Shown: piece by piece, positions 52,862-61,782 of the stretch
How the letters are laid out: the number at the start of each line of letters is the position of its first letter
Position numbering within the stretch: position 1 is the first letter of the stretch
Assembly (NCBI RefSeq): GCF_000826545.1
Contig: NZ_CDME01000008.1
Span: 682,001 to 746,000 of the forward strand
Source of the DNA: Kibdelosporangium sp. MJ126-NF4
GTDB taxonomy: Bacteria > Actinomycetota > Actinomycetes > Mycobacteriales > Pseudonocardiaceae
Direction: 5' to 3'
DNA length: 64,000 nucleotides
Notes under the pieces: generated by a model
Databases searched by the model: none
Told to the model about the DNA's origin: nothing
What the model saw: the letters and a program-made list of their open reading frames with translations, nothing else
Position numbers and translations under genes: made by a program

Positions 52862-54880
52862 ATGGGATCCGAACGAATCTCGGTCAACCTCGTGCAACAA
52901 GGCGTCTGGGATATGCCGCTCGAATCGATGCCGCTTGCTTCAGGCTACCTCAAAGCGTCACTGCTGGGGGACGAGCGACTCGTCGGCGAGATCGACGTCT
53001 CGATTCACAACTACAACGGGGGTGTCACCCTGATGCGGATGGCGAACAGCCTGTTCGCGTCGGGCGCGCCCGACATACTGGCGTTCTCCGTGCTCGGCTG
53101 GAACTTCCGCGAGTTCGGCGCGCTCGCCGAGACCTTCAAGCAGATCAACCCGGACGGCTGGGTCGTCTTCGGCGGAGTGCACGTCGCCAACCAGGCGGAA
53201 CGAACCTTCCGCCTGCACCCCGACGTCGACGTCGTCGTCAACGGCGAGGGTGAGATGGTGATCCGCGACCTGGTCCACGCATACCTGACGGGACGCTCGG
53301 CGCGCGACCTCGGCGACATCGCGGGCATCAGCTACCGAAACCGCGACGCCGTCCTTGTCGAGACCCCGCCGAGGGATCGAATCGACGACCTGGACATCAT
53401 ACCGTCCCCCTTCCTGACCGGAGCGATTCCGCTGACCGACGACGCCGGACGTTTCCGGTACGACGTCGCACTGATGGAAACGAACCGAGGGTGCCCGTAC
53501 AAGTGTTCTTTCTGCTATTGGGGTGGCGCGGTCGGGCAACGCGTGCAGAGCTTCTCCCGCGAGCGCCTTAGGGCTGAGCTCGAGCTCTTCGCCCAGCACA
53601 AGGTGCACACGATCGTGCTGTGCGACGCGAACTTCGGGATGTTGCGGAGTGACGCGGAGTTTGTCGACGACATGATCGAGCTACGGGCGAAATACGGCTA
53701 CCCTCGTGCGGTCGAGACGTCCTGGGCGAAGAACAAGTCGAAAGTGTTCTACGAAATCGTCCGCAAGATGAAGAAGTACGACCTGCGCAGCTCGTTCACA
53801 CTGGCTTTGCAGACACTGGACGACAACGCGCTCGAGCTGATGAACCGCAAGAACATGAAAGTGAACGCCTGGGAAGAGCTGGCGGCATGGCTGAACCAGG
53901 AGGGGCTCGACTGTTACGCCGAACTGATCTGGGGCGCGCCCGGTGAGACGGTGCAGTCGTTCATGGACGGCTACGACCGGCTGTCGCGGCATGTCTCGCG
54001 AATCGCGGTCTACCCCTTGCACCTCCTGCCGAACACGGACTACTCCGAGAAGAAATCCGAGTACGGGATCATGTCGGTCCGCGGGAACGTCGACGACTTC
54101 GAGTACATACTCTCGAACAACACGATGAGCTTTGCCGACAACCGGTTGATGAAGCGGTTCCTCTTCTGGACGCGTGTGATGGCCGAGAACGCTGTGCTCC
54201 GGCACACCTGGATCGGTGTGCGGGAACTGAGCACCACGAGCCAGTCGCAGGTCCTGATGAACCTCGACGAGTGGATCCAGAGCACCGACGACGAAGCCGC
54301 GGAACCGTTGCGGATCTGTGTCGCGGAAGCGGAGAACAGCGACACCGCGTATGGCGACGCCATCAAGTACCTGTACGGCGAGGACTCCGCGCGGAAGCTG
54401 CTGACGCGTTGGTGGAAGGAGTCGGTGCGTCCGCAGCTGACCGCGGAGAACCGGGAGGTTCTCGACGAGATCTTCGCGTACGACCTGCTGACGCAGCCCT
54501 ACTACGTGAGCCCGGGCCGCGTCGCCGAGGGGGAAGTGCTCGAGACCGAGACCTTGTTCGGCGATGTCTACTACGTGCGTGCCGGGGTCGAACTCCGTTA
54601 CGACGTCCCGAACATTCTCGAGAAGTTGCGTGAGGGAACCGTGCGCGGCGAGGACATCCGGCCCGGCGACCACACGGTGGACATCTACTACCGGACCGGT
54701 GCCGAGTACTTCATCGGTTCGACCAACCACGAGGAGATCGTCCACTTCGTCGGGCAGACGGAGCACGAGGTGGCACGTGCCGCCGAGATCCGCGCCACCC
54801 GGCCGGACGAGGACGAGCAGGCCGTGGGTGGGGTCGAGGGCCTCGCGCTGAAACTGAGCGAAGGTGGTGCCTACTCATGA
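52862..54880 (+). CDS. cobalamin-binding radical SAM enzyme
   Basis: ATG 52862 behind GGGGAG; 672 residues. The amino third is a B12-binding domain (SLFASGAPDILAFSVLGWNF, VVFGGVHVA). The radical SAM cluster motif is NRGCPYKCSFCYWGG with C211, C215 and C218. The remainder has the partial TIM barrel and a long carboxyl extension. Many such enzymes methylate unactivated carbon or phosphorus or rearrange rings. The closest overall layout is the class B methyltransferases of antibiotic pathways. Its stop overlaps the next methyltransferase gene (ATGA), so the two probably act in sequence on a cluster intermediate. Confidence 0.85.
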   Translation: MGSERISVNLVQQGVWDMPLESMPLASGYLKASLLGDERLVGEIDVSIHNYNGGVTLMRMANSLFASGAPDILAFSVLGWNFREFGALAETFKQINPDGWVVFGGVHVANQAERTFRLHPDVDVVVNGEGEMVIRDLVHAYLTGRSARDLGDIAGISYRNRDAVLVETPPRDRIDDLDIIPSPFLTGAIPLTDDAGRFRYDVALMETNRGCPYKCSFCYWGGAVGQRVQSFSRERLRAELELFAQHKVHTIVLCDANFGMLRSDAEFVDDMIELRAKYGYPRAVETSWAKNKSKVFYEIVRKMKKYDLRSSFTLALQTLDDNALELMNRKNMKVNAWEELAAWLNQEGLDCYAELIWGAPGETVQSFMDGYDRLSRHVSRIAVYPLHLLPNTDYSEKKSEYGIMSVRGNVDDFEYILSNNTMSFADNRLMKRFLFWTRVMAENAVLRHTWIGVRELSTTSQSQVLMNLDEWIQSTDDEAAEPLRICVAEAENSDTAYGDAIKYLYGEDSARKLLTRWWKESVRPQLTAENREVLDEIFAYDLLTQPYYVSPGRVAEGEVLETETLFGDVYYVRAGVELRYDVPNILEKLREGTVRGEDIRPGDHTVDIYYRTGAEYFIGSTNHEEIVHFVGQTEHEVARAAEIRATRPDEDEQAVGGVEGLALKLSEGGAYS

Positions 54881-55911
54881 CGTCCGGGCGTCCACTCGCG
54901 GACCCCGACAGGTGGCAGCGGGCCACACCGCTCTCTCTTGTCGGCGGTGTCCGCGTCGCTCAGGTTGTCTACGCTGTGGCCGAACTCGGAATCGCCGACC
55001 TGCTCGCCGATGGTCCTGCCGACGTGGAACATCTCGCGCGTTCAGCGGGATGCGACGCTCGCGCGCTGGGCCGTCTCCTTCGTGCGGCGGCTTCTGTCGG
55101 TGTGTTGCGGGAGAAGGAACCCGGCACGTACGAACTCGCCGCCCCGGCCAACCTTCTGCGGTCAGATGTGCCGGACAGTCAGTTGGCGGCCGTCCGGTAC
55201 GTCGGGCGTTTCGTCGCGGCCGCGTATGTGCACGTTGTGGACTCCGTGCGGACAGGGAGTCCGGTGTTCGACCGAGCGTTCGGTCTGCCGTTCTACGAGT
55301 ACCTGGACAGCGACTCGGACGCGAACAACCTGGTCTATCAGGACGCCCACGCACGGGACTGGGAGCTCGCGACCCGCTGTGCCGAGCAGTTGGACCTGAG
55401 CCGATATCGGGTGATTGCCGACATCGGTGGCGGCACGGGCACGTTTCTCGCGTACCTGCTCGATCGTGCGCCCCACGCACGCGGGATTCTGTACGACCGC
55501 CCGGAGGCGCTGCCGGTCGGCGCGACCTTCCTGGCACAGAAGGGTGTCCGGGATCGGGTGGATCTGGTCGGCGGCGATTTCTTCGCGGACCGGCTACCCG
55601 ACGCGGATCTGTACATTCTGAAGAACACACTGCACTCCCTCGACGACAGTGCCGCCATCGGTGTGCTCAAACAGGCACACGAGGCGATGTGTGCGAACCC
55701 CGGCGCGCAGCTGCTCATCTGTGAGCACATCGTTTCCCCGGACAGCCAGTGGGACGATGCCAAGCTCATCGACATCGACATGCTGCTCATTCACGGTGGC
55801 CGGGAACGGACTCTTGGCGAATGGCACGACTTGGCACGGGCGGCAGGGCTTCGGCTCGGCGTCACCGGCGGCGTCCTGACGTGCGTGTGCGCGGTTGACG
55901 CGGCTCCATAG
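54877..55911 (+). CDS. O-methyltransferase-type enzyme (PF00891)
   Basis: 344 residues. The amino part is the dimerisation winged helix (AELGIADLLADGPADVEHLA). The SAM domain has VIADIGGGTGTFLAYLL, the acidic motif II YDRPEAL, GGDFFADRLPDADLYILK and ICEHIV. This is the polyketide/phenol O-methyltransferase family. In this setting it could methylate an azapteridine nitrogen or oxygen. The catalytic histidine of many members lies in the LHSLDD region here. It is translationally coupled to the radical SAM gene. Confidence 0.87.
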   Translation: MTSGRPLADPDRWQRATPLSLVGGVRVAQVVYAVAELGIADLLADGPADVEHLARSAGCDARALGRLLRAAASVGVLREKEPGTYELAAPANLLRSDVPDSQLAAVRYVGRFVAAAYVHVVDSVRTGSPVFDRAFGLPFYEYLDSDSDANNLVYQDAHARDWELATRCAEQLDLSRYRVIADIGGGTGTFLAYLLDRAPHARGILYDRPEALPVGATFLAQKGVRDRVDLVGGDFFADRLPDADLYILKNTLHSLDDSAAIGVLKQAHEAMCANPGAQLLICEHIVSPDSQWDDAKLIDIDMLLIHGGRERTLGEWHDLARAAGLRLGVTGGVLTCVCAVDAAP

Positions 55912-56048
55912 CGACGGCACGGCGTCTCGGCAAAGATCTCGGTGTGGGTATCGGTCCGTGCCGAGACGCTTCGGCCGCGGGGAACTGCTTCACTGAAATG
56001 GTGCACGGAGAATGAGTTCCACAAGCACAAATGGGGTGTTGGTGAACG

Positions 56049-56732
56049 ATGTCTCCTCCTGGTAAACGTGAACGAAGGCGAGAGTCGCGTGTGGACTCGA
56101 ACGGAACGCGGCCCGAGCTGTGCGTCCGCAGATGTGTTGTCGTTCCGATCAGTCTGGCGAATGGCGAGAAGACGATGGCCGTGGACGTGGTCAGTTTCAC
56201 CGGCCTGTCGGCCGACGAAGAGCATATCGCGGTCATCTTTCCTGGAAACCAGGGAGTTCCGCTGGTCCGGGTGCACTCCGAATGCCTGACGGGTGACGTG
56301 CTCGGTTCGGCGAGGTGCGACTGCGGGCCGCAGTTGCGTGAAGCGATCGACTCGCTGGCGCGGGACGGCGGAATCCTGCTCTACCTGCGGCAGGAAGGCC
56401 GCGGTATCGGGCTGTACAACAAGATCGACGCCTACCACGTGCAGGACACCTTGGGGCTGGACACATTCGCCGCGAACCGCCACCTGAACTTCAAGGAGGA
56501 CCGGCGCAGCTACCGGACAGCGGCGCAGATGCTGATCGCACTGGGCATCGATCAGGTCCGGCTGCTGTCGAACAATCCGGACAAGGTCGAGCAACTGACG
56601 AAACACGGCATAGCGGTGCCCGAAGTGCTTCCCACCGGCTTCTTCGTCAACGACAGCAATCGGGGATATCTGCTGACCAAGATGGTTTCCGCGTGTCACC
56701 GGTTCGCCGGGCCGGTCGAGGGCGGGACGTGA
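56049..56732 (+). CDS. toxB: GTP cyclohydrolase II, toxoflavin-pathway type
   Basis: 227 residues from ATG 56049. RibA signatures are the zinc cysteines in HSECLTGDVLGSARCDCG, the GTP-binding and catalytic RQEGRGIGLYNK, and NNPDKVEQL near the end. It is the stand-alone form without RibB. It opens GTP to 2,5-diamino-6-ribosylamino-4-pyrimidinone phosphate, the first committed step of both riboflavin and azapteridine biosynthesis. A second RibA inside a cluster with homologues of toxA, toxC and toxD strongly suggests the latter. An amino extension of about 25 residues is basic and not part of the domain. Confidence 0.83.
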   Translation: MSPPGKRERRRESRVDSNGTRPELCVRRCVVVPISLANGEKTMAVDVVSFTGLSADEEHIAVIFPGNQGVPLVRVHSECLTGDVLGSARCDCGPQLREAIDSLARDGGILLYLRQEGRGIGLYNKIDAYHVQDTLGLDTFAANRHLNFKEDRRSYRTAAQMLIALGIDQVRLLSNNPDKVEQLTKHGIAVPEVLPTGFFVNDSNRGYLLTKMVSACHRFAGPVEGGT

Positions 56733-56805
56733 CCCGGGATGTCCGACGTCGGAGATTCCGAGGTTGAACAGCTGCACATGGTGCTACAGCGTGGAAGGTG
56801 ACGGG

Positions 56806-57513
56806 GTGCGGAACAACGAGCGTCGCCGGGTCAGTCCGGACATGTACGTCGATGTCGTCGACGGCCGTGACGTGGTCGAATCTCCTGCCGAGTACGAACA
56901 ACAGCTGCACCGGGAGATGTCCGGCATCTACCGGAACGGCCTGGACAGGTGGAAGGCTGAGCCCACCGTGCGGGCGCCGTACCGATACGTGGTCGACGTC
57001 TTGGCGGACAGCATCGAAGGGGCCCGTGTACTGGACATCGGCTGCGGGCGAGGAACCGACGTCACCAACCTGGCTGCCGCCGGGGCCTTTGCGACGGGTG
57101 TCGACATTGTGGACTTCCCGGAATGGGACGAGATACGGGAACGGTATCCACGAGCCACGTTCCTGCACGGCAACCTCATCGACCTGCTGGCCGCCGGTGA
57201 CCTGGCGGAGGGGTACTTCGACGGGGCCATCGACACCGGGTGCTGGCACCACCAGCACCCGGATCGAATCGCACCGTTCGTCGACACGATGGCGCGGGCG
57301 CTTCGCCAAGGCGGCGTGCTCGCCGTCGAGACGTTCGCGACCGACACCGGCGGCGAACTGATGAGAAACAGCATGGGCAGGCTGTACCGGGACTACACCG
57401 AGAAGGAGTTCTCGTCGTACATCTGCGAGTACGGCTTCGCGGTGCGGGAAGTCCACAGACTGCACCGGAGCGATGAACTCTATTGCCTTGTGGGAATCTT
57501 CCGGCGGCTGTGA
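56806..57513 (+). CDS. toxA: SAM-dependent N-methyltransferase, ToxA-like
   Basis: GTG 56806 has GGAAGG 7 bases before it; TTG 56764 is the alternative. 235 residues, close to ToxA length. SAM motif I is VLDIGCGRGTDVTNL with a following acidic GVDIVD. The middle block reads DGAIDTGCWHHQHPDRIAPF and motif III is ALRQGGVLAVETF. ToxA methylates the azapteridine core at N1 and N6 in toxoflavin-producing Burkholderia. Placement directly after the GTP cyclohydrolase II gene supports this identity. Its stop overlaps the oxidoreductase start (GTGA). Confidence 0.72.
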   Translation: MRNNERRRVSPDMYVDVVDGRDVVESPAEYEQQLHREMSGIYRNGLDRWKAEPTVRAPYRYVVDVLADSIEGARVLDIGCGRGTDVTNLAAAGAFATGVDIVDFPEWDEIRERYPRATFLHGNLIDLLAAGDLAEGYFDGAIDTGCWHHQHPDRIAPFVDTMARALRQGGVLAVETFATDTGGELMRNSMGRLYRDYTEKEFSSYICEYGFAVREVHRLHRSDELYCLVGIFRRL

Positions 57514-58556
57514 GGCGTACGAAATTGACACCGTCACTTCCCTTCCAACTGGTCACCGAGAACCCCGGCCACTGGTCGGCCGTCCGCTACCGCGAGTTGC
57601 GCCGACGCCCTCCCGGCCGGGGCGAGATCGAGGTGGCCGTCGAGGCCGCGGGGCTCAACTACTACGACGTCATCAAGGCGTTGAACCTGTACGCGGTGCA
57701 CAACGGGAGCACGGAGCCGTTCGGCGGCGAATGCGTGGGCACAGTGACGTCGGTCGGGCCGGCTGTCACGGCATTCTCACCGGGAGACTCGGTGGTCGCG
57801 TGTGCCCGCGGCGCGATCGCGTCGCACGTGGTGGCACGCGCGGATCATGCGAGGCACGCACCGCTCGGATGGGCCCCGGCCGAGCTCATCAGCCTCCCTC
57901 TGGTCACGGCGACCGCGTGGCACGGTCTTGTCGAACTGGCTCGGCTCGACAAAGGGGAAACCGCGCTCATCCACTCTGCCGCCGGTGGTGTCGGACTCGC
58001 GGCGATCCAAGTGGCGCATCTGGTGGGCGCTCGGGTGATCGCCACGACCGGGACTGAACGCAAGCGCGCCGAGTTGCGGCGCAAGGGGATCGCGGACGTG
58101 TTCGACTCCCGGTGCGACGACTGGACAGCCCAGGTCCTGGCGGCGACGAAGGGCCGTGGCGTCGACGTGGTCCTCAATTCGCTGACCGGACAAGCCATGG
58201 AGCGAAATCTCGAGGTACTGAACGAGGACGGCCGGTATGTCGAACTGAGCATGTACGACATCAAACGAGGGGCTCTGCTCAAGCTCGACTCGTTCACCAA
58301 GCGACTGACGTTCTGCGCGGTCGATCTGTCCGGGCTGATGCGGAGCCGGCCGGACCGGTTCGCGAAGACGCTGTCGCGAGTGTGGGACCTGGTGATGGCA
58401 GGGCAGATCGAGGCGCTGCCGGTCACCACATGGCCGTTCGCCGACGCGACAGACGCTCTTCGCGAGTTCGCCAAGGGCGAGCACATCGGAAAGCTCATCC
58501 TGACCCAACCGGACACAGTGCGGCTACTGGACCGCGCGGTCGGCCGCAGTGCGTAG
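57510..58556 (+). CDS. zinc-free quinone oxidoreductase/PKS-enoylreductase-like enzyme
   Basis: GTG 57510 overlaps the preceding TGA; 348 residues. The GroES-like domain has AAGLNYYDVIKAL and GGECVGTVTSVG; the Rossmann motif is AAGGVGLAAIQVAHLVGARV. The block RGVDVVLNSLTGQAMERNLE is the one found in enoylreductases of polyketide synthases. No catalytic zinc ligands are seen. NADPH-dependent reduction of an activated double bond or quinone-like ring is expected. The azapteridine system is redox-active, so a reduction or self-protection step is plausible. It ends 33 bases inside the converging MFS gene. Confidence 0.8.
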   Translation: MRRTKLTPSLPFQLVTENPGHWSAVRYRELRRRPPGRGEIEVAVEAAGLNYYDVIKALNLYAVHNGSTEPFGGECVGTVTSVGPAVTAFSPGDSVVACARGAIASHVVARADHARHAPLGWAPAELISLPLVTATAWHGLVELARLDKGETALIHSAAGGVGLAAIQVAHLVGARVIATTGTERKRAELRRKGIADVFDSRCDDWTAQVLAATKGRGVDVVLNSLTGQAMERNLEVLNEDGRYVELSMYDIKRGALLKLDSFTKRLTFCAVDLSGLMRSRPDRFAKTLSRVWDLVMAGQIEALPVTTWPFADATDALREFAKGEHIGKLILTQPDTVRLLDRAVGRSA

Positions 58557-59927
58557 CGAGAGAGCCGCGGTCAGCGTGCCGAAAGCGCAGACCACCGCGA
58601 ACGCGAACATGAGATAGCGCGCGGAGTTCAGCATCGAAGGAGCGCCGAGGTTGACGAGTACCCCAGCGAACGCGGCACCGAAGGCGTTGCCGATGTTCAA
58701 CACCGTGGCGATGCCCGCGGACGCTTTCGTGGCTTCGTCGGGATCGTCGGTCACCGCCATGGTCGCGGCTCCCAGATGCGGCATCGCGATGGCGATACCG
58801 CTGCCCGCCAGGAACATCGACGCCGCCCACAAGATCATCAACCAGACCGGCGCGTCCTGGCGGACCAGGATCGCGAACAGCGCGAGCCCGACGGCCAGCA
58901 CCAGCGGCCCGAACAGGCGGAACAGCCGGATCGTCAGTGGCCGCTGCGCAGCCGAGGTGAAGAGCTGCACCAGCGTCCAGCCGAGCGCGAGGGTGGCGCC
59001 GAAGAACCCGGCGACCACCGGTGTCATCCCGCCGAGTTGCTGTCCGAACAACGGCAGGAACGCCTCGGTACCGATCGCGAACGCGAGTATTGCGGTCGTC
59101 AGGTACAGCCACTTGAGCGGGTTGCCGCGGACGAACACGAGCTTGCTCAGGATTCGCACCTTCGCACGGCGTTCGGCGCCGAGAAATGCCGCGAGCAGAA
59201 CGAAAGCCGCGACGAGGAGGCCGATCATCGGCCAGCCGTGCCGCATGATCCCGGCCACGCTGATCGCCGCCGTGACCGCCGCGATGAGCAACGAAGTCGC
59301 CGGCACCGACGCGGAGGCATCTGTCCGATCGGCACCCGGCACAGCACGCCGCACACCCAACGCGATCGCCACCGCGGCGACGGCCATCAGGGCGAAGGCG
59401 TAACGCCAGGACGCGAACTGCGCGAACACGCCGCCGATGGCCGGCCCGATGAAATTGCCCGCCGCGAACATACCCGAAATCAGGACCATGCCGCGCGGCC
59501 AGAGGCGCTCCGGAAGTACTCGGCGCACCATGGCGAATGCCAGCCCGTGCAGCAGTCCTCCGCCGAATCCCTGCAGAACCCGCCCGACAAGCAGGACCGG
59601 CATGACAGGCGCGAGACCGCAGATCACCGATCCGATCGCAAACGCGCCCAATGCGATCCAGTACGCCCGCGCACCACCTGAACGGGTGAGAAACAGGCTC
59701 ACCATGGTGGACCCGATCACCATCATGACCACATACAGGCTGGTGCTCCACGCGTAGAGTTCCGCGCCGCCGATCTCCGCGACCGTGGTCGGCAGCAGGC
59801 TGGCCACGACGTAGATATTCAGCGCGACAATGAGGATGCCGCCACCGATCACGCTCGAAACGCCGAGGTAGCTCGAACCGAGCTCTTTCCACGTACCCTG
59901 CTTGACCTGTGAAGACGTCATGTTCAT
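58524..59927 (-). CDS. MFS exporter of the azapteridine-type cluster
   Basis: 467 residues with about fourteen hydrophobic segments. Signature regions include RVLQGFGGGLLHGLAF (segment 4) and GNFIGPAIGGVFA (antiporter motif C like). It belongs to the drug/proton antiporters and is a good candidate for export or self-resistance. Burkholderia toxoflavin clusters use an RND pump instead, so this would be a replacement. It divides the toxB-toxA side from the toxC-toxD side of the cluster. A MerR-like dyad lies 9 bases upstream of its start. Confidence 0.85.
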   Translation of the reverse strand: MNMTSSQVKQGTWKELGSSYLGVSSVIGGGILIVALNIYVVASLLPTTVAEIGGAELYAWSTSLYVVMMVIGSTMVSLFLTRSGGARAYWIALGAFAIGSVICGLAPVMPVLLVGRVLQGFGGGLLHGLAFAMVRRVLPERLWPRGMVLISGMFAAGNFIGPAIGGVFAQFASWRYAFALMAVAAVAIALGVRRAVPGADRTDASASVPATSLLIAAVTAAISVAGIMRHGWPMIGLLVAAFVLLAAFLGAERRAKVRILSKLVFVRGNPLKWLYLTTAILAFAIGTEAFLPLFGQQLGGMTPVVAGFFGATLALGWTLVQLFTSAAQRPLTIRLFRLFGPLVLAVGLALFAILVRQDAPVWLMILWAASMFLAGSGIAIAMPHLGAATMAVTDDPDEATKASAGIATVLNIGNAFGAAFAGVLVNLGAPSMLNSARYLMFAFAVVCAFGTLTAALSLRTAADRAVQ

Positions 59928-59936
59928 GACGTTAAT

Positions 59937-59956
59937 ACTTCAAGTTTGGTTGAAGT
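59937..59956. promoter_or_regulatory. MerR-type dyad upstream of MFS
   Basis: ACTTCAA-N6-TTGAAGT, perfect 7-base arms, resembling operators of MerR-family activators such as SoxR and NmlR. No regulator of that family is encoded beside it. Confidence 0.5.
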
Positions 59957-60090
59957 CAAGTCGACGCGCGAACGCGGAATTCCCAGGCGTTGTAGACACC
60001 TGACCGGCATGTTAGCGTTTTTCACCGATGTCCGACGGCCGCGGATGTATGGCAATTCGACAACGACATCATTCAGGGGAGTGAAGATCG

Positions 60091-61782
60091 TTGATTCAGC
60101 ATTCTGGGCCCATCAGTGGTATCGCCGCGCACAGCGATCGTTACGTCGCCACGGCCGGATACGACAACCAGGTGATCCTCTGGAACCAGGCCTCCGGTGA
60201 GGCGCTGGGACGGTCACTGCACGACCACCTCGCCAACAACTGCGTCTTCAGCCCGGACGGCCGGTACCTGGTCAGTTCGTCGAGCGACTACACCGCGCGG
60301 CTGTGGTCGATCCCAGATCTTTCGCTGATCGCCGTGCTCAACGATCACGCCGACGATGTGGAGATGTCGGCGTTCCACCCGGAAAAGGAACTGATCGCCA
60401 CCGCGGCTCGTGACTTCAAGGTTCGCCTGTACGACTTCTCCGGGACGTTGCTGAGCACGTTCGAAGGGCACAAGGCCGACGTGGTCTCGGTGCAGTGGAC
60501 ATCGAACGACGAGATCGTCTCGCTGAGCGATGACGGCGACATCAAGAAATGGTCACTGGCCGCCGGTGGACTGATCGAGGACGTCGACCTCGGTGGTGCG
60601 GAGCAGACCGACGCGGCAATCGTCGGTCCCGACGGCACGCTGTACGCGGGCAACGACCTCGGTGAGCTCGTGATCGTGTCCGCGTCGGAGACCACAGCGG
60701 TCGACGCGCACGAAGCAGGTATCAAGCGGCTCTTGCTGAATCCACGCGAAATGTTGCTGGTGACGCTCAGCTATGACGGCACGATGCGGATCTGGGACCT
60801 GGCGAAGGCCACACCCGAGTGCGTCGACGCCACTGCCCTGCCGATCGACGTGTGGCCGCGGGCGAGCGCGTTCGCCGGAGGATCCCGGCTTGTGTTCGGT
60901 ACTTTCGGAGCCACCTACCGCACATACGATTACGCAGCGAAACAATGGCAGGACGAGATGGTCCCGGCCACCGGTGGCATCAACGGGGTGTGTGTCCAGG
61001 AAGACAGCGTGATTACCGTCGGCGACTCAGGCACGGTCCGCAAAGATGGGGGTGTCCTCGCGGAGATGGGCAGCCTGTGCAATTTCATCACGCCGACGAA
61101 CGGAACGCTGGTCACCGGCGGGCAGCTGGGAGACGTCTTCGACGCAACCGATGGTCGCGTGCTGCACCACCATTCAGCTCCGCTGAACTGTGGGATCAGC
61201 TTCATCAAGGACGGCGAGGAGCACCTCGCGATCGGCTCCTATTCGGGGGACGCCCTGATCTTCCGCTGGGCAGGCGACACCCTGGAACATCTTTTCGACG
61301 CGAAACTGCACGCGAACGCGATCAAGGGACTGGCGGTGTCCGCCGGGGTGCTGTTCTCCACGTGCTCCGACCGGAGTATCGCCTGGCATCGAATCGCGGA
61401 TTTCTCCGAGATACACCGTGAGAACACCGCACACGACCGCGTCGCCAACGGGGGCGTGAGCCTCGGCAACGGCCGATTCGCGACGGTGGGCCGTGACCTG
61501 ACTTTGCGGGTCTGGGACGCGGACCACGGCTGTAGGACTATTCGTCCGCCCATCAAACGGTCGATCAGGTGCATTGCCGCCACATCCGACGGCACGATCG
61601 TCGCCATCGGAACCTACGACGGCCACATCGTGCGCTACGACGCGAATACCCTCGAACTGATTGCCGTCAACCGCCCGACGGCCGCGGGCATATCCGCGAT
61701 GACGTTTCACAGCGGCCGCAACCAGTTCCTCGCCAGCTCTTACGACGGCGAGGTCTACGAAATCCCAGCGGAGCACGCATGA
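60091..61782 (+). CDS. toxC: WD40-repeat protein, ToxC-like
   Basis: TTG 60091 with GGGGAG 9 bases upstream; 563 residues. Repeated WD-type blades are seen: VATAGYDNQVILWNQ, YLVSSSSDYTARLWSIP, IATAARDFKVRLYDFS, VTLSYDGTMRIWDL, ATVGRDLTLRVWDADH and VAIGTYDGHIVRYDAN, compatible with two propellers. It is unusual in biosynthesis, but ToxC of the toxoflavin pathway is a WD-repeat protein. Its exact chemical role is not settled. The stop overlaps the toxD-like start (ATGA), as befits a pair acting together. Confidence 0.78.
   Translation: MIQHSGPISGIAAHSDRYVATAGYDNQVILWNQASGEALGRSLHDHLANNCVFSPDGRYLVSSSSDYTARLWSIPDLSLIAVLNDHADDVEMSAFHPEKELIATAARDFKVRLYDFSGTLLSTFEGHKADVVSVQWTSNDEIVSLSDDGDIKKWSLAAGGLIEDVDLGGAEQTDAAIVGPDGTLYAGNDLGELVIVSASETTAVDAHEAGIKRLLLNPREMLLVTLSYDGTMRIWDLAKATPECVDATALPIDVWPRASAFAGGSRLVFGTFGATYRTYDYAAKQWQDEMVPATGGINGVCVQEDSVITVGDSGTVRKDGGVLAEMGSLCNFITPTNGTLVTGGQLGDVFDATDGRVLHHHSAPLNCGISFIKDGEEHLAIGSYSGDALIFRWAGDTLEHLFDAKLHANAIKGLAVSAGVLFSTCSDRSIAWHRIADFSEIHRENTAHDRVANGGVSLGNGRFATVGRDLTLRVWDADHGCRTIRPPIKRSIRCIAATSDGTIVAIGTYDGHIVRYDANTLELIAVNRPTAAGISAMTFHSGRNQFLASSYDGEVYEIPAEHA

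Noticed and set aside
53681..54766. 361-codon open frame on the minus strand
   Set aside because: It is antisense to the radical SAM gene, which has clear motifs; the product is His/Val/Arg-rich without domain.
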